From assembly GCA_964458125.1 (NCBI GenBank), contig CAYWHE010000192.1:1-8096 (forward strand): 8,096 nucleotides of DNA, written 5' to 3'. The notes beneath the pieces were generated by a model, which was not told the DNA's origin, made no database searches, and saw only the letters and a list, made by a program, of their open reading frames with translations. The DNA is from CAYWHE01 sp964458125. Its GTDB lineage: Bacteria > Bacteroidota > Bacteroidia > AKYH767-A > OLB10. This document shows positions 1-7,012 of the stretch, piece by piece (position 1 is the stretch's first letter; each line of letters starts with the position of its first letter). The translations under genes and the position numbers were made by a program.

Positions 1-75
1 ACAAGGACAAAGTCCGAAGTGAAAGTCTTAGTCGAATGAATCCCGGTCGCAAAGCGAAACGGGATGGGTTCAACT
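1..75. repeat. Degenerate hexamer repeat and imperfect hairpin, non-coding
   Basis: Bases 1-36 read as loose 6-base units (TCCGAA, GTGAAA, GTCTTA, GTCGAA at 13-36) and include a small perfect hairpin, GGAC-AAA-GTCC at 5-15. A larger imperfect hairpin follows. ATCCCG (40-45) pairs with CGGGAT (60-65) and TCGC (47-50) pairs with GCGA (54-57) around an AAA loop. GAA (34-36)/TTC (69-71) and AGT (30-32)/ACT (73-75) can extend the stem across mismatches. There is no T-run directly after this stem, so it is not a standard intrinsic terminator. The mix of short degenerate repeats and a palindrome suggests a dispersed intergenic repeat of REP or MITE type, but only one copy is visible and the identity is inferred. 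Confidence 0.45.
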
Positions 76-83
76 CTTGCCCT

Positions 84-106
84 GGGGTTCGTACCCTTGA
101 TTTTTT
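84..106 (+). terminator. Weak terminator-like stem with T-run
   Basis: GGGT (85-88) pairs with ACCC (93-96) around a TCGT loop. A run of six T residues lies at 101-106, four bases after the stem. A 4-bp stem and this offset are poor for an intrinsic terminator. It would end transcription of a gene upstream of the window, and it lies between the hairpin repeat and the first clear start codon at 136. Confidence 0.2.
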
Positions 107-135
107 ACAGGCCCAATGTTATCTTTACCACCCGG

Positions 136-1176
136 ATGAAGAGGAATCTCCTGTTAACTTACGATTATGAACTGTTCCTGGGCAGCCGGAGTGGAAGTGT
201 GGACGCTTGCCTCATCCGTCCTACCAGCAGGCTGCTTAAAATCATGGAGGAAGCATCCGTAAAGGCCGTGTTTTTTGTTGATAGCGTTTACCTGATGCGT
301 CTGAAAGCCCAGGCCTCAACCAGCAGGGCCTGCGAAAATGATTTCCTGCGCATCAGCGCCCAGATTCAAAAGATGATCGGCATGGGACATGATGTGTACC
401 CCCATATTCATCCCCATTGGCTGGATGCTGTTTACCTGCCTGAAAAAAACGAATGGAACTTGGAAAATACGGCCCGGTACCGTTTCTGCAATATCAGCCG
501 GGAAGACCAGGAGGCTGTTTTTTCCGGATCCTTTGCACTGCTTCAGGAGATCATCAATAAAGTAAATCCGGCGTATAAAATCGAAGCACACCGGGCAGGG
601 GGGTGGTCCGTGCAGCCTTTTGGTGATTTTTTGCCCCTGTTCAGAAAGTTTGGTTTCAGGTATGATTTCAGCGTGCTGGATAAGGCCTATATGTTCACCA
701 AAGCCCAGTATTTTGACTTTTCTGCCATACCCAACAAAAACATGTACCGTTTTACAGAGGATCCCACCACCGAACAGGTGGATGGGGAATTCCTCGAAAT
801 CGTGAATTCCACGGTCCCCGTTCATCCTTTGGTCCGGTTTCTGGACCGCCTCCTGCTCAAAATACTATATAAGGTGGCCCATGACCATTCCTATGGAAGA
901 GGGATTGGTCAGATTGCGGAAAAAATTGATAACGTCCTGCCGCTGTCAGATAAAGGATTTGACATGAAATCCAACAATTACCAGTATATCTGCATTGAAC
1001 AGATGAGCTTTATTAAAATGAGGGGGTACCTGAATTTTTTAAAAAAGCATGATTACATGCATTTTGTTTCCCATCCTAAAATGATCACCCATCATAACCT
1101 GATCACGTTCCGCAGGTTTTTAAAAAAAATCAACCGGGTTCATACCCTTGAAACGGATTTTAAAAAAATGTTCTGA
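136..1176 (+). CDS. WalW-type polysaccharide deacetylase-like protein
   Basis: This 346-residue protein resembles the NodB/CE4 deacetylase superfamily, specifically the WalW-like branch found in lipopolysaccharide and capsule clusters. CE4 enzymes remove N- or O-acetyl groups from sugars using a metal held by Asp and His residues. Visible motifs are LLTYDYE at residues 6-12 (the position of the TFDD motif, with D10 and E12), a His-rich segment GHDVYPHIHPHW at 84-95 (H85, H90, H92, H94; motif 2 position), HRAGGW at 152-157 (R153; motif 3 position), and FVSHPKM at 310-316 (H313; late His motif). No signal peptide or membrane segment is apparent, so it probably acts in the cytoplasm. The frame stays open upstream to an ATG at 64, but I chose 136 because the protein then begins right at the first beta strand (MKRNLLLTYDYE), as family members do, and 64 lies inside the hairpin repeat. 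It is the first gene of the cluster seen here. The fold is fairly sure; deacetylase activity and substrate are inferred. Confidence 0.8.
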   Translation: MKRNLLLTYDYELFLGSRSGSVDACLIRPTSRLLKIMEEASVKAVFFVDSVYLMRLKAQASTSRACENDFLRISAQIQKMIGMGHDVYPHIHPHWLDAVYLPEKNEWNLENTARYRFCNISREDQEAVFSGSFALLQEIINKVNPAYKIEAHRAGGWSVQPFGDFLPLFRKFGFRYDFSVLDKAYMFTKAQYFDFSAIPNKNMYRFTEDPTTEQVDGEFLEIVNSTVPVHPLVRFLDRLLLKILYKVAHDHSYGRGIGQIAEKIDNVLPLSDKGFDMKSNNYQYICIEQMSFIKMRGYLNFLKKHDYMHFVSHPKMITHHNLITFRRFLKKINRVHTLETDFKKMF

Positions 1177-1276
1177 TGTTGGTAAGTCGTTTGTTTCCTT
1201 AGATTCCACGTAGGTATTACAGGTAAATTAATTTTACAAAATGCAACTTTCCGGGCATAAATATGTAAACACAGCC

Positions 1277-2425
1277 ATGATTTACCTGACCTTTGCCGAT
1301 CAGCCTTCAGGTGTTTTTTCCAGCCAGGTGATAGATGTTTGCCGTTATATGGACCATTCATTTCCGGTACGCATCAGACTGGTGGCCTTTATTTCCTTCC
1401 GCAGTTTCGGAGAAAACAGGCGAAAAATAATAAAGGAACACCCGGGCGCCCTGGTATTGCCCATGCTGCCAAAGCTGAACCGCTGGAGACTGAACATCAT
1501 CACCCTGTTCCTGGTTTGCCTGTTCACGCCCGGGAAAACCATCATCGCCAGGGGCGTCCTGGCCGCCAATCTGGCGCTCCTGATCAGGAAAACAGGGCTT
1601 GTTAAAAAGGTTTGTTACGACGGGCGCGGGGCCATTGCCGCCGAATGGAATGAATATATCGTAACACCGGACGAGCAATTGAAAAGGGAAATTCATTCTC
1701 TGGAAAAGAAAGCCGTCCTGGATGCTGATTTCCGCTTAGCCGTTTCTACCCGCCTGGTGGATTACTGGAAAGCCGGGTTTCAATATACCGGCGACAAGCA
1801 TGTCGTTATTCCCTGTACATTGAATTCAGGATTCAGTCCCGTGTTACCCTCTCCGGCCGAAGTAGCCGCCACCCGCCAGAAACTGGGATTTCACACCGAT
1901 GACCTGGTCATGGTCTACTCGGGAAGTACGGCCGGCTGGCAATCCTTTCAGGTGCTCGAAGAGTTGCTGACCCCACTGCTCCTGTCCGATAAACGGAACA
2001 AGGTGTTGTTTCTTTCCAGGCCGGATGAAAGCATCAGCCGCCTGAAAGCCAGATTCCCGGACCAGGTGAGTGATTCCTGGGTATCCCACCGGGAGGTGCA
2101 GCAGGTGCTTTCGGCCTGCGATTACGGCATACTGGTGCGGGAACAAAGCACGACCAACCAGGTGGCCTCCCCGACGAAATTCGCCGAATACCTTTCCGCA
2201 GGCCTGGCCGTTCTTATTTCCGAAAACATAGGGGATTACTCCGATTTTGTTCTGGAGCATCAATGCGGACAGGTGATCAAAAACAAGGTGACGGGCAGGT
2301 TACCCATACTATCGCCCGATGAAAAGAAGAAATTAACCGGCCTGGTCATGGCCAACTTCACCAAAGAAGCACAGCAATCCAACTATAAAAAACTGATCGA
2401 CTCGGTGACGTATAGTCCGAACTGA
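1277..2425 (+). CDS. GT4-like glycosyltransferase, atypical
   Basis: This 382-residue protein looks like a GT-B fold glycosyltransferase. The N-terminal half begins with a strand (MIYLTF) and a QPSGVFSSQV segment and carries YDGRGAIAAEW at residues 114-124. The C-terminal nucleotide-sugar domain has a strand at about 209-215 (DLVMVYSGS) and the signature SPTKFAEYLSAGLAV at about 298-312. This is the PxKxxEYLxxG variant of the donor-binding motif: the second Glu of EX7E is present (E304), but the first position is Val (V296). It probably transfers a sugar to a lipid-linked glycan at the cytoplasmic membrane; donor and acceptor are unknown. An upstream in-frame ATG at 1241 would add 12 polar residues. 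I prefer 1277 because it starts the protein at its first strand, but 1241 has an A/T-rich leader and cannot be excluded. No Shine-Dalgarno sequence is evident. The gene follows the deacetylase-like gene after about 100 bp and precedes the epimerase by 27 bp, which suggests cotranscription. Confidence 0.8.
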   Translation: MIYLTFADQPSGVFSSQVIDVCRYMDHSFPVRIRLVAFISFRSFGENRRKIIKEHPGALVLPMLPKLNRWRLNIITLFLVCLFTPGKTIIARGVLAANLALLIRKTGLVKKVCYDGRGAIAAEWNEYIVTPDEQLKREIHSLEKKAVLDADFRLAVSTRLVDYWKAGFQYTGDKHVVIPCTLNSGFSPVLPSPAEVAATRQKLGFHTDDLVMVYSGSTAGWQSFQVLEELLTPLLLSDKRNKVLFLSRPDESISRLKARFPDQVSDSWVSHREVQQVLSACDYGILVREQSTTNQVASPTKFAEYLSAGLAVLISENIGDYSDFVLEHQCGQVIKNKVTGRLPILSPDEKKKLTGLVMANFTKEAQQSNYKKLIDSVTYSPN

Positions 2426-2452
2426 GCTGCACTGAATTAAACGAATGAACAC

Positions 2453-3358
2453 ATGAGTAAAATAATCATTACAGGCGGAGCCGGCTTTATCGGATCGGCC
2501 GCATTAAAGGAACTTCAGCGCCACCAGCATGACGTATACGTGATCGATAACCTCTCCTTTGGAGACCGGAGGTTTATTGATCTGGACGATGATCACTTTT
2601 TCCGGGCGGATATACTGGACCGGAACGCCGTCCATGATATCATGAATTCCATCAGGCCTCAGAAAGTCATTCACCTGGCAGCCGTCCACTTTATTCCCTA
2701 TTGCAACGAACATCCCTTTGAAAGTGCGAATATCAACATTCAGGGAACCATTCACGTACTGGATGCCTGCCGGGCTGCCCGGGTGGAACAGTTGTTTTTT
2801 GCTTCCACCGCTGCCGTTTATCCCGTATACGACAAAGGCGTGAATGAAACGCATCCAACGGGCCCCATGGATATTTATGGCTTGTCTAAACTGACTGGTG
2901 AACATCTTTGCAATGAATTTTACCTGCAAAGCGGCATATCCACGATCATCTGCCGTTTTTTTAACGCCTTCGGACCCAATGAAACCAATCCCCACCTGAT
3001 TCCGGAAATCCAGAAGCAGGTCATGGGTGGAAACCGTAAAATCAAACTGGGTAACTTAACCCCTAAACGCGATTTTATTCACACCTCCGACATGGCCAGT
3101 GCCGTCCGCATCCTGCTGGATAAAATCAGTGGCGGCATTCATGTGTATAACCTCGGCAGGGGAATCGAATATTCTGTCACGGAAATCGTGGATTCCTTTT
3201 CCAGGCAGATCGGGGAAAAGATCGATATTGAAGTGGACCAGGCCCGCGTGCGCAAAGTGGAACGCATGCACCTGCTGGCAGATGTAAGCAAACTGAAATC
3301 ACTGGGTTGGGAACCCCTGGTGGACATTGATGGCGGGATCAGGACCCTGGTGCAATGA
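2453..3358 (+). CDS. NAD-dependent epimerase/dehydratase (extended SDR, GalE-like)
   Basis: This 301-residue protein belongs to the extended short-chain dehydrogenase family, which acts on nucleotide-linked sugars in the cytoplasm. The Rossmann motif TGGAGFIGS spans residues 7-15 (G8, G11, G14), followed by the acidic end of strand 2 (D32), which favours NAD(H). HLAA lies at 74-77, the catalytic Ser/Thr region STAAVY at 118-123, and the catalytic YxxxK at Y142-K146 (YGLSK). RFFNAFGPNE at 168-177 and KRDFIHTSDMA at 205-215 are typical of sugar-nucleotide epimerases and dehydratases. At 301 residues it is shorter than classical GalE (about 338), so a 4-epimerase is plausible, but C3/C5 epimerisation, dehydration or decarboxylation cannot be excluded from the sequence. 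Its likely job is to make an activated sugar for the neighbouring glycosyltransferases. Its stop codon overlaps the start of the next gene as ATGA, which points to translational coupling. Confidence 0.9.
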   Translation: MSKIIITGGAGFIGSAALKELQRHQHDVYVIDNLSFGDRRFIDLDDDHFFRADILDRNAVHDIMNSIRPQKVIHLAAVHFIPYCNEHPFESANINIQGTIHVLDACRAARVEQLFFASTAAVYPVYDKGVNETHPTGPMDIYGLSKLTGEHLCNEFYLQSGISTIICRFFNAFGPNETNPHLIPEIQKQVMGGNRKIKLGNLTPKRDFIHTSDMASAVRILLDKISGGIHVYNLGRGIEYSVTEIVDSFSRQIGEKIDIEVDQARVRKVERMHLLADVSKLKSLGWEPLVDIDGGIRTLVQ

Positions 3359-4491
3359 AGCCTGAACCGATTGAAGTGATTTTCTGCACCGATGGAATTT
3401 TTCCGCATGCCATCGGGGGAATGCAGCGCCATTCCCGCCTGCTGATTGAAGAACTGGCCAGAGACGAGTCCATCAGCCTGCTGGTGCTGCATCCGCATAC
3501 CGGGGAAAAGGTGTTCGCCGCTCATCCCGTTATCAGGGAAATGGCCGTTCCCGCCGGTAAGGATTCCGGGCGGTACCTGCTTAATTGTTACCGTTACTCG
3601 CGTAACGTTTACCGGATCATTCAGCAGCATCCGAAGGCCATCGTTTATTCCCAGGGGCTTTCGGTATGGTACAACATCAGTAAAATCAGCAACAGGGTGG
3701 TGGTGAACCCCCACGGACTGGAATCCTACCAGGCCATTTCCACAAAAGACCGCGTCATCACCTGGCCTTTTCGCCTGATCTTCCGGCACCTCTTCAGGAA
3801 GGCTGCTTCTGTGGTTTCCCTGGGCGGGCGCCTCACCGGCATTCTTCAGGAACAGCTTGGAAGGGCCCGTGATAAAATCACCGTTATGCCCAATGCCGTC
3901 AACATCGGAGAGGAAACCATACGTGCCTTCGACGGGGTCCCGGTGCGGTTTCTTTTTGTGGGCAGATTTGCCTTCAACAAGGGCATTGGCGTATTGCTCG
4001 AAGCCGCAAAACAACTGAATGACGAAGGCTATGAGAAAAAAATGTACTTCAACCTGGTGGGGAAAGGACCCTTGTATGATGAATTTATAAAAAAATACCA
4101 GGCGCCTAACATCCACTTTGTTGGCTTTGCCGATGATGAAAAATTGGTGGATCTCTATAAAGCCAACGATGTGTTTGTTTTGCCCACCCTGTTCGAAGGA
4201 ATGCCCACCGTGGTGCTCGAAGCCATGTCGTATGGCATGCCGGTGATCGTGACCGATGTGGGTGCCACCCTGGAACTGGTGGATGGTACAAACGGGTATA
4301 TCATTGAAAAAAATGATGTGGCTTCCCTCAAAAGGGCACTGACCGCATACCTGGAAAAAGGCCCGGATGACCGTCAAAAAATGTCGGCAAATTCCTACAG
4401 GAAGGTGAAGGAAAATTTTACCTGGCCCGTTGTTGCCGAAAAACACAAGACCCTGTTTAGGCGTATCCGGGAGCAAATGGTAAAATCATGA
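3355..4491 (+). CDS. GT4 family glycosyltransferase
   Basis: This 378-residue protein is a canonical GT4 retaining glycosyltransferase with the GT-B fold. The N-terminal acceptor domain begins with a strand and a glycine loop (FCTDGIFPHAIGGMQRHS, about residues 10-27; GG at 21-22). NPHGLES at 118-124 lies in the same domain. The C-terminal donor domain starts near residue 197 with RFLFVGRFAFNKG (R204, K209 as likely phosphate contacts) and contains VGKGPL at 235-240 and the EX7E motif E281 to E289 (EGMPTVVLE), followed by AMSYGMPVIVTDVG. No membrane segment is evident; such enzymes usually sit at the inner face of the membrane. It shares 4 nt (ATGA) with the epimerase stop, so the two are probably translated in concert. 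The TGA is followed by a 179-bp gap, so this may be the last gene of the first block. Donor and acceptor sugars cannot be read from the sequence. Confidence 0.92.
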   Translation: MKPEPIEVIFCTDGIFPHAIGGMQRHSRLLIEELARDESISLLVLHPHTGEKVFAAHPVIREMAVPAGKDSGRYLLNCYRYSRNVYRIIQQHPKAIVYSQGLSVWYNISKISNRVVVNPHGLESYQAISTKDRVITWPFRLIFRHLFRKAASVVSLGGRLTGILQEQLGRARDKITVMPNAVNIGEETIRAFDGVPVRFLFVGRFAFNKGIGVLLEAAKQLNDEGYEKKMYFNLVGKGPLYDEFIKKYQAPNIHFVGFADDEKLVDLYKANDVFVLPTLFEGMPTVVLEAMSYGMPVIVTDVGATLELVDGTNGYIIEKNDVASLKRALTAYLEKGPDDRQKMSANSYRKVKENFTWPVVAEKHKTLFRRIREQMVKS

Positions 4492-4670
4492 GCAGGAATA
4501 AATGTATTCCGGTTCACCCCGCGGTAAGGAATAACCCCGGCAGCCTGAAGGTGACATCTGATAAAAAGACCCCTGACTGTTTATAAAAAACTTTTCCGTA
4601 CGCATCCCGATGATACAGGCTTTTTATATTTGTGACCTGCTGACCTCCGTCTTCTTCTCATCAGCCTTGC
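4492..4670. other. Intergenic gap between the two gene blocks
   Basis: These 179 bases are the only sizeable break between genes after 1277. A 32-codon reading frame overlaps the preceding stop (4488-4586) but has no recognisable features. No strong terminator hairpin is seen: ATTCC near 4505 can pair with GGAAT near 4530 only around a long loop and without a T-run. The right half is A/T-rich and holds the promoter-like element described separately. Confidence 0.5.
4625..4632 (+). promoter_or_regulatory. Candidate Bacteroidota -7 promoter element
   Basis: TATATTTG matches the Bacteroidota primary sigma factor -7 consensus TAnnTTTG at all six fixed positions. It lies 38 bases before the start codon at 4671, which would give a 5' leader of about 30 nt. 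No good -33 TTTG element lies at the usual distance upstream, so the match is only half of a promoter. Its place in the one sizeable gap, ahead of a new block of overlapping genes, supports a role in transcribing the polymerase/ligase gene and those downstream. Confidence 0.45.
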
Positions 4671-5978
4671 ATGCTCAGCTTTATTAAACGAAACGATCAT
4701 TTTTTTCTGATCCTGCTGGTCTGGGTGGTGATCGGTCGTTTTGTGCCTCAGGCCATGCTCGGCATCATTCCACTGACCCTACTTTTATTTAAACAGAAAA
4801 ACCGTTTTGCGGAAATGCTCATCGGATTCCTGTTTATCCTGATGCTTTCCGACAGCCGTCAGGAGGAACTGAAATTTGCCAAAGACGTGAAGGATATTTA
4901 CCTCCTGCTGATGACCATTTTTATGTTGTTCGACCGCAGGCATTTTCACCTGCGTAACCGGTTCTACATGGCCTATCTGCCCTTTTTTGCCCTGTCCGCC
5001 CTGCTGATTTCACAGAGTCCCGAACCCGATGTTGCCTGGAAAAAAACGCTTTCCTATGTGTTGCTGTACATTACCATTCCGGCTTACATTGAAAAGGTAT
5101 TAAACGACAGCCCGAGAGTATTTTTAAAGGACATGATCCAGTTTGTCAGTATCCTGTTGTTTTTGGGTTTCCTGCTGATACCTGTTTCCTTTGATAAGGT
5201 TTATCTGGCCGGTCGCTACACCGGAATTCTCGGGAATCCAAACGGTATTGGTATTTTCTGTACCCTGTTTTTTATTTTTTTCCATACCGTCACCATCAAG
5301 TACCCAGACCTGTTTACCCTTCAGGAAAAAAGGCTGACCTATGCCCTGACGGTAGCCTCCGTGGTGTTTGCCGTTTCGCGGAACTCCATGTTTTCCATTA
5401 TGTTGTTCCTGTTTTTTGCGAGGTTTTACCGGATGTCGCATTGGGCCGGCTTTACCATCGTCATCGTAGCCGCCATGCTCTACCAACTGGCGATGACCAA
5501 CCTGCCGGCCATTCTCTCCAGCCTGGGGCTGTCTGAATACCTGAGGGCCGACCATATCGAGGACGGTTCCGGCCGTATCGTTGCCTGGCGTTTTGCCTGG
5601 CAGCAAATCCAGTCCCAGTACCTGCTTGGAAAAGGCTTCTCATACGATGAATACATTTTCTGGGAACACCATATTGAGCTTAGCAAACTCGGCCACCAGG
5701 GAGGAGTGCACAGCACCTACCTGGCCCTTTGGCTCAATACCGGACTAGTCGGGCTGGTCCTGTATTTCGTGGCTTTTTTCATTGTCATGTTTAAGGCTTC
5801 CGTGAAATCCTACCTGACCTTTCCCGTACTTTATGCTTTATTGTTTTCCATTACCTTTGAGGCCTGGTTAATGGGCTCTTTGAATCCCTTTAACATCATG
5901 TTTCTCTTTGTGATGAAACTACTCACCCATGACCCCCACCCAGCCGAGGAAGAAAAAAGCCCTGTTCCTGTATTATGA
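4671..5978 (+). CDS. O-antigen polymerase/ligase family membrane protein (Wzy/WaaL-like)
   Basis: This 435-residue inner-membrane protein has roughly twelve or more hydrophobic segments (for example residues 11-22, 28-40, 48-60, 77-88, 99-113, 126-140, 154-171, 190-208, 222-236, 240-252, 258-272, 348-374, 381-397, 402-418). A large polar loop lies at about 273-347. In this family the loop is periplasmic and carries the active-site residues. The segment GRYTGILGNPNGIGIF at 181-196 and the loop motif SGRIVAWRFAW at 300-310, followed by LLGKGFS and HQGGVHSTYLALWLNTGLVG at 342-361 (H342, H347), are characteristic of the Wzy_C superfamily. Members either polymerise undecaprenyl-linked repeat units (Wzy) or ligate glycan to an acceptor (WaaL); sequence alone does not separate these. 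Its place among glycosyltransferases favours a polymerase. A TATATTTG element precedes it, no Shine-Dalgarno is visible, and its last 50 nt overlap the next gene in another frame. Confidence 0.88.
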   Translation: MLSFIKRNDHFFLILLVWVVIGRFVPQAMLGIIPLTLLLFKQKNRFAEMLIGFLFILMLSDSRQEELKFAKDVKDIYLLLMTIFMLFDRRHFHLRNRFYMAYLPFFALSALLISQSPEPDVAWKKTLSYVLLYITIPAYIEKVLNDSPRVFLKDMIQFVSILLFLGFLLIPVSFDKVYLAGRYTGILGNPNGIGIFCTLFFIFFHTVTIKYPDLFTLQEKRLTYALTVASVVFAVSRNSMFSIMLFLFFARFYRMSHWAGFTIVIVAAMLYQLAMTNLPAILSSLGLSEYLRADHIEDGSGRIVAWRFAWQQIQSQYLLGKGFSYDEYIFWEHHIELSKLGHQGGVHSTYLALWLNTGLVGLVLYFVAFFIVMFKASVKSYLTFPVLYALLFSITFEAWLMGSLNPFNIMFLFVMKLLTHDPHPAEEEKSPVPVL

Positions 5979-7011
5979 ACTGGCCGGGTACTTCCTGGCC
6001 AGTCTGCAAAAACTGGTGGAGGATTACCCGGTGGAGGCCCACGTGATCCGTTACCCGGTTAATCCGGTCGCTCCATTCGAGCTGAAGGTGGAGCATCCCG
6101 CGATACATTTCCATGAACGGAAATCCCATACGGAGGAATCGCTGATTGAACTGACGGGAAAAATCAAACCCGATTTTATATTCTGCAACGGATGGAGCGA
6201 CAAAGGTTACCTGGCCGTTTGCAGGCATTTCCGGAAAATGATTCCGGCACTGGTCAGTTTTGATAACCCCTGGCGGAATACACCCAGGCAAAATCTTGCA
6301 CGTATAGCTGGACCGTTATACCTCCGTAAAATTTTTACCCAGTGCTGGGTGCCCGGTCATGCCCAGAAAATATATGCCCGCAAACTCGGGTTTAAGGATG
6401 ATCAGATCAGGGAAGGACTCTATTCGGCCGACCTGCAGATGTTTCATCGTTTTTACGAGGAATTCAGGGAGGCCAAAAAGAAGCACTTCCCGAAACGGTT
6501 TATCTTCGTCGGGCGCTATACGAAGCTGAAGGGGGTGAAGGAACTCTGGGAGGGCTTTATCCGCCTGCAGGAGAAGTCACCTAATGAATGGGAGCTCTGG
6601 TGCCTGGGAAAGGGCGATTTCGACCCTGTTTTTCCGGAACATGAAAAGATCAGAAACTTTGGATTTGTGCAGCCGGCCGAACTGAAAAAATATATCGGGA
6701 AAACAGGCGTTTTTATCCTGCCCAGCCAGTATGAACACTGGGGTGTGGTGGTGCATGAATTCGCAGCCGCCGGTTTTCCCCTGATGTGCAGTGATACCAC
6801 TTCGGCCGCTCATGCTTTCCTGCAGGATGGGGTGAATGGTTTTCTGCACAAGCCGTATAAAGTGAGCAGCATATGCGATACGCTTGAAAAGTTTATCCAA
6901 TGCACCGATGAAGAATTAAACCGGATGGCTGAACATAGCGTGACGCTTTCCCGTACAATAACCCCGGATACCTGGGCGGCAACCGCCTGGGAATATATAG
7001 AACAAGCCTGA
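5929..7011 (+). CDS. GT4 family glycosyltransferase
   Basis: This 360-residue protein is a GT4-type glycosyltransferase. A basic N-terminus (RKKK at 7-10) precedes the first strand ALFLYYELAGYF. The C-terminal donor domain starts near 190 with RFIFVGRYTKLKG (R196, K201), then CLGKGDF at 225-231, FGFVQPAELKKY at 244-255, and LPSQYEHWGVVVHEFAAAG, which contains the EX7E pair E269 and E277. The unusual EHWGVVVHE form, with Trp and His, is shared by a subset of GT4 enzymes. DGVNGFL at 300-306 closes the motif series. The gene starts inside the polymerase/ligase gene (50-nt overlap, different frame). The next in-frame ATG encodes the Met of MIPALVS (residue 104), too far in to serve as a start. 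Its stop is one base from the next ATG. This packing implies one transcript and coupled translation. Its substrate is unknown; a role in assembling the repeat unit is inferred from context. Confidence 0.9.
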   Translation: MTPTQPRKKKALFLYYELAGYFLASLQKLVEDYPVEAHVIRYPVNPVAPFELKVEHPAIHFHERKSHTEESLIELTGKIKPDFIFCNGWSDKGYLAVCRHFRKMIPALVSFDNPWRNTPRQNLARIAGPLYLRKIFTQCWVPGHAQKIYARKLGFKDDQIREGLYSADLQMFHRFYEEFREAKKKHFPKRFIFVGRYTKLKGVKELWEGFIRLQEKSPNEWELWCLGKGDFDPVFPEHEKIRNFGFVQPAELKKYIGKTGVFILPSQYEHWGVVVHEFAAAGFPLMCSDTTSAAHAFLQDGVNGFLHKPYKVSSICDTLEKFIQCTDEELNRMAEHSVTLSRTITPDTWAATAWEYIEQA

Positions 7012-7012
7012 T

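Noticed and set aside
64..135. In-frame upstream extension of the deacetylase-like gene
   Set aside because: The extra 24 residues come from the hairpin repeat and A/T-rich leader, and the protein family starts at the MKRNLLLTYDYE strand.
1205..1240. Near-palindrome GTAAATTAATTTTAC before the atypical glycosyltransferase
   Set aside because: It is short and very A/T-rich, which fits a typical Bacteroidota start-codon leader; no second copy or promoter element supports an operator.
1844..2263. 139-codon open frame on the - strand inside the atypical glycosyltransferase
   Set aside because: It is antisense to a clear GT-B coding region and has no recognisable domain.
3139..4476. 445-codon open frame on the - strand
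   Set aside because: It runs antisense through the end of the epimerase and nearly all of a canonical GT4 gene. Its translation is rich in His, Gly and Phe with no recognisable motif, as expected for the mirror of a coding sequence.
4488..4586. 32-codon ORF overlapping the glycosyltransferase stop as ATGA
   Set aside because: The overlap resembles translational coupling, but the peptide has no membrane segment, motif or family resemblance, and such short frames are common by chance.
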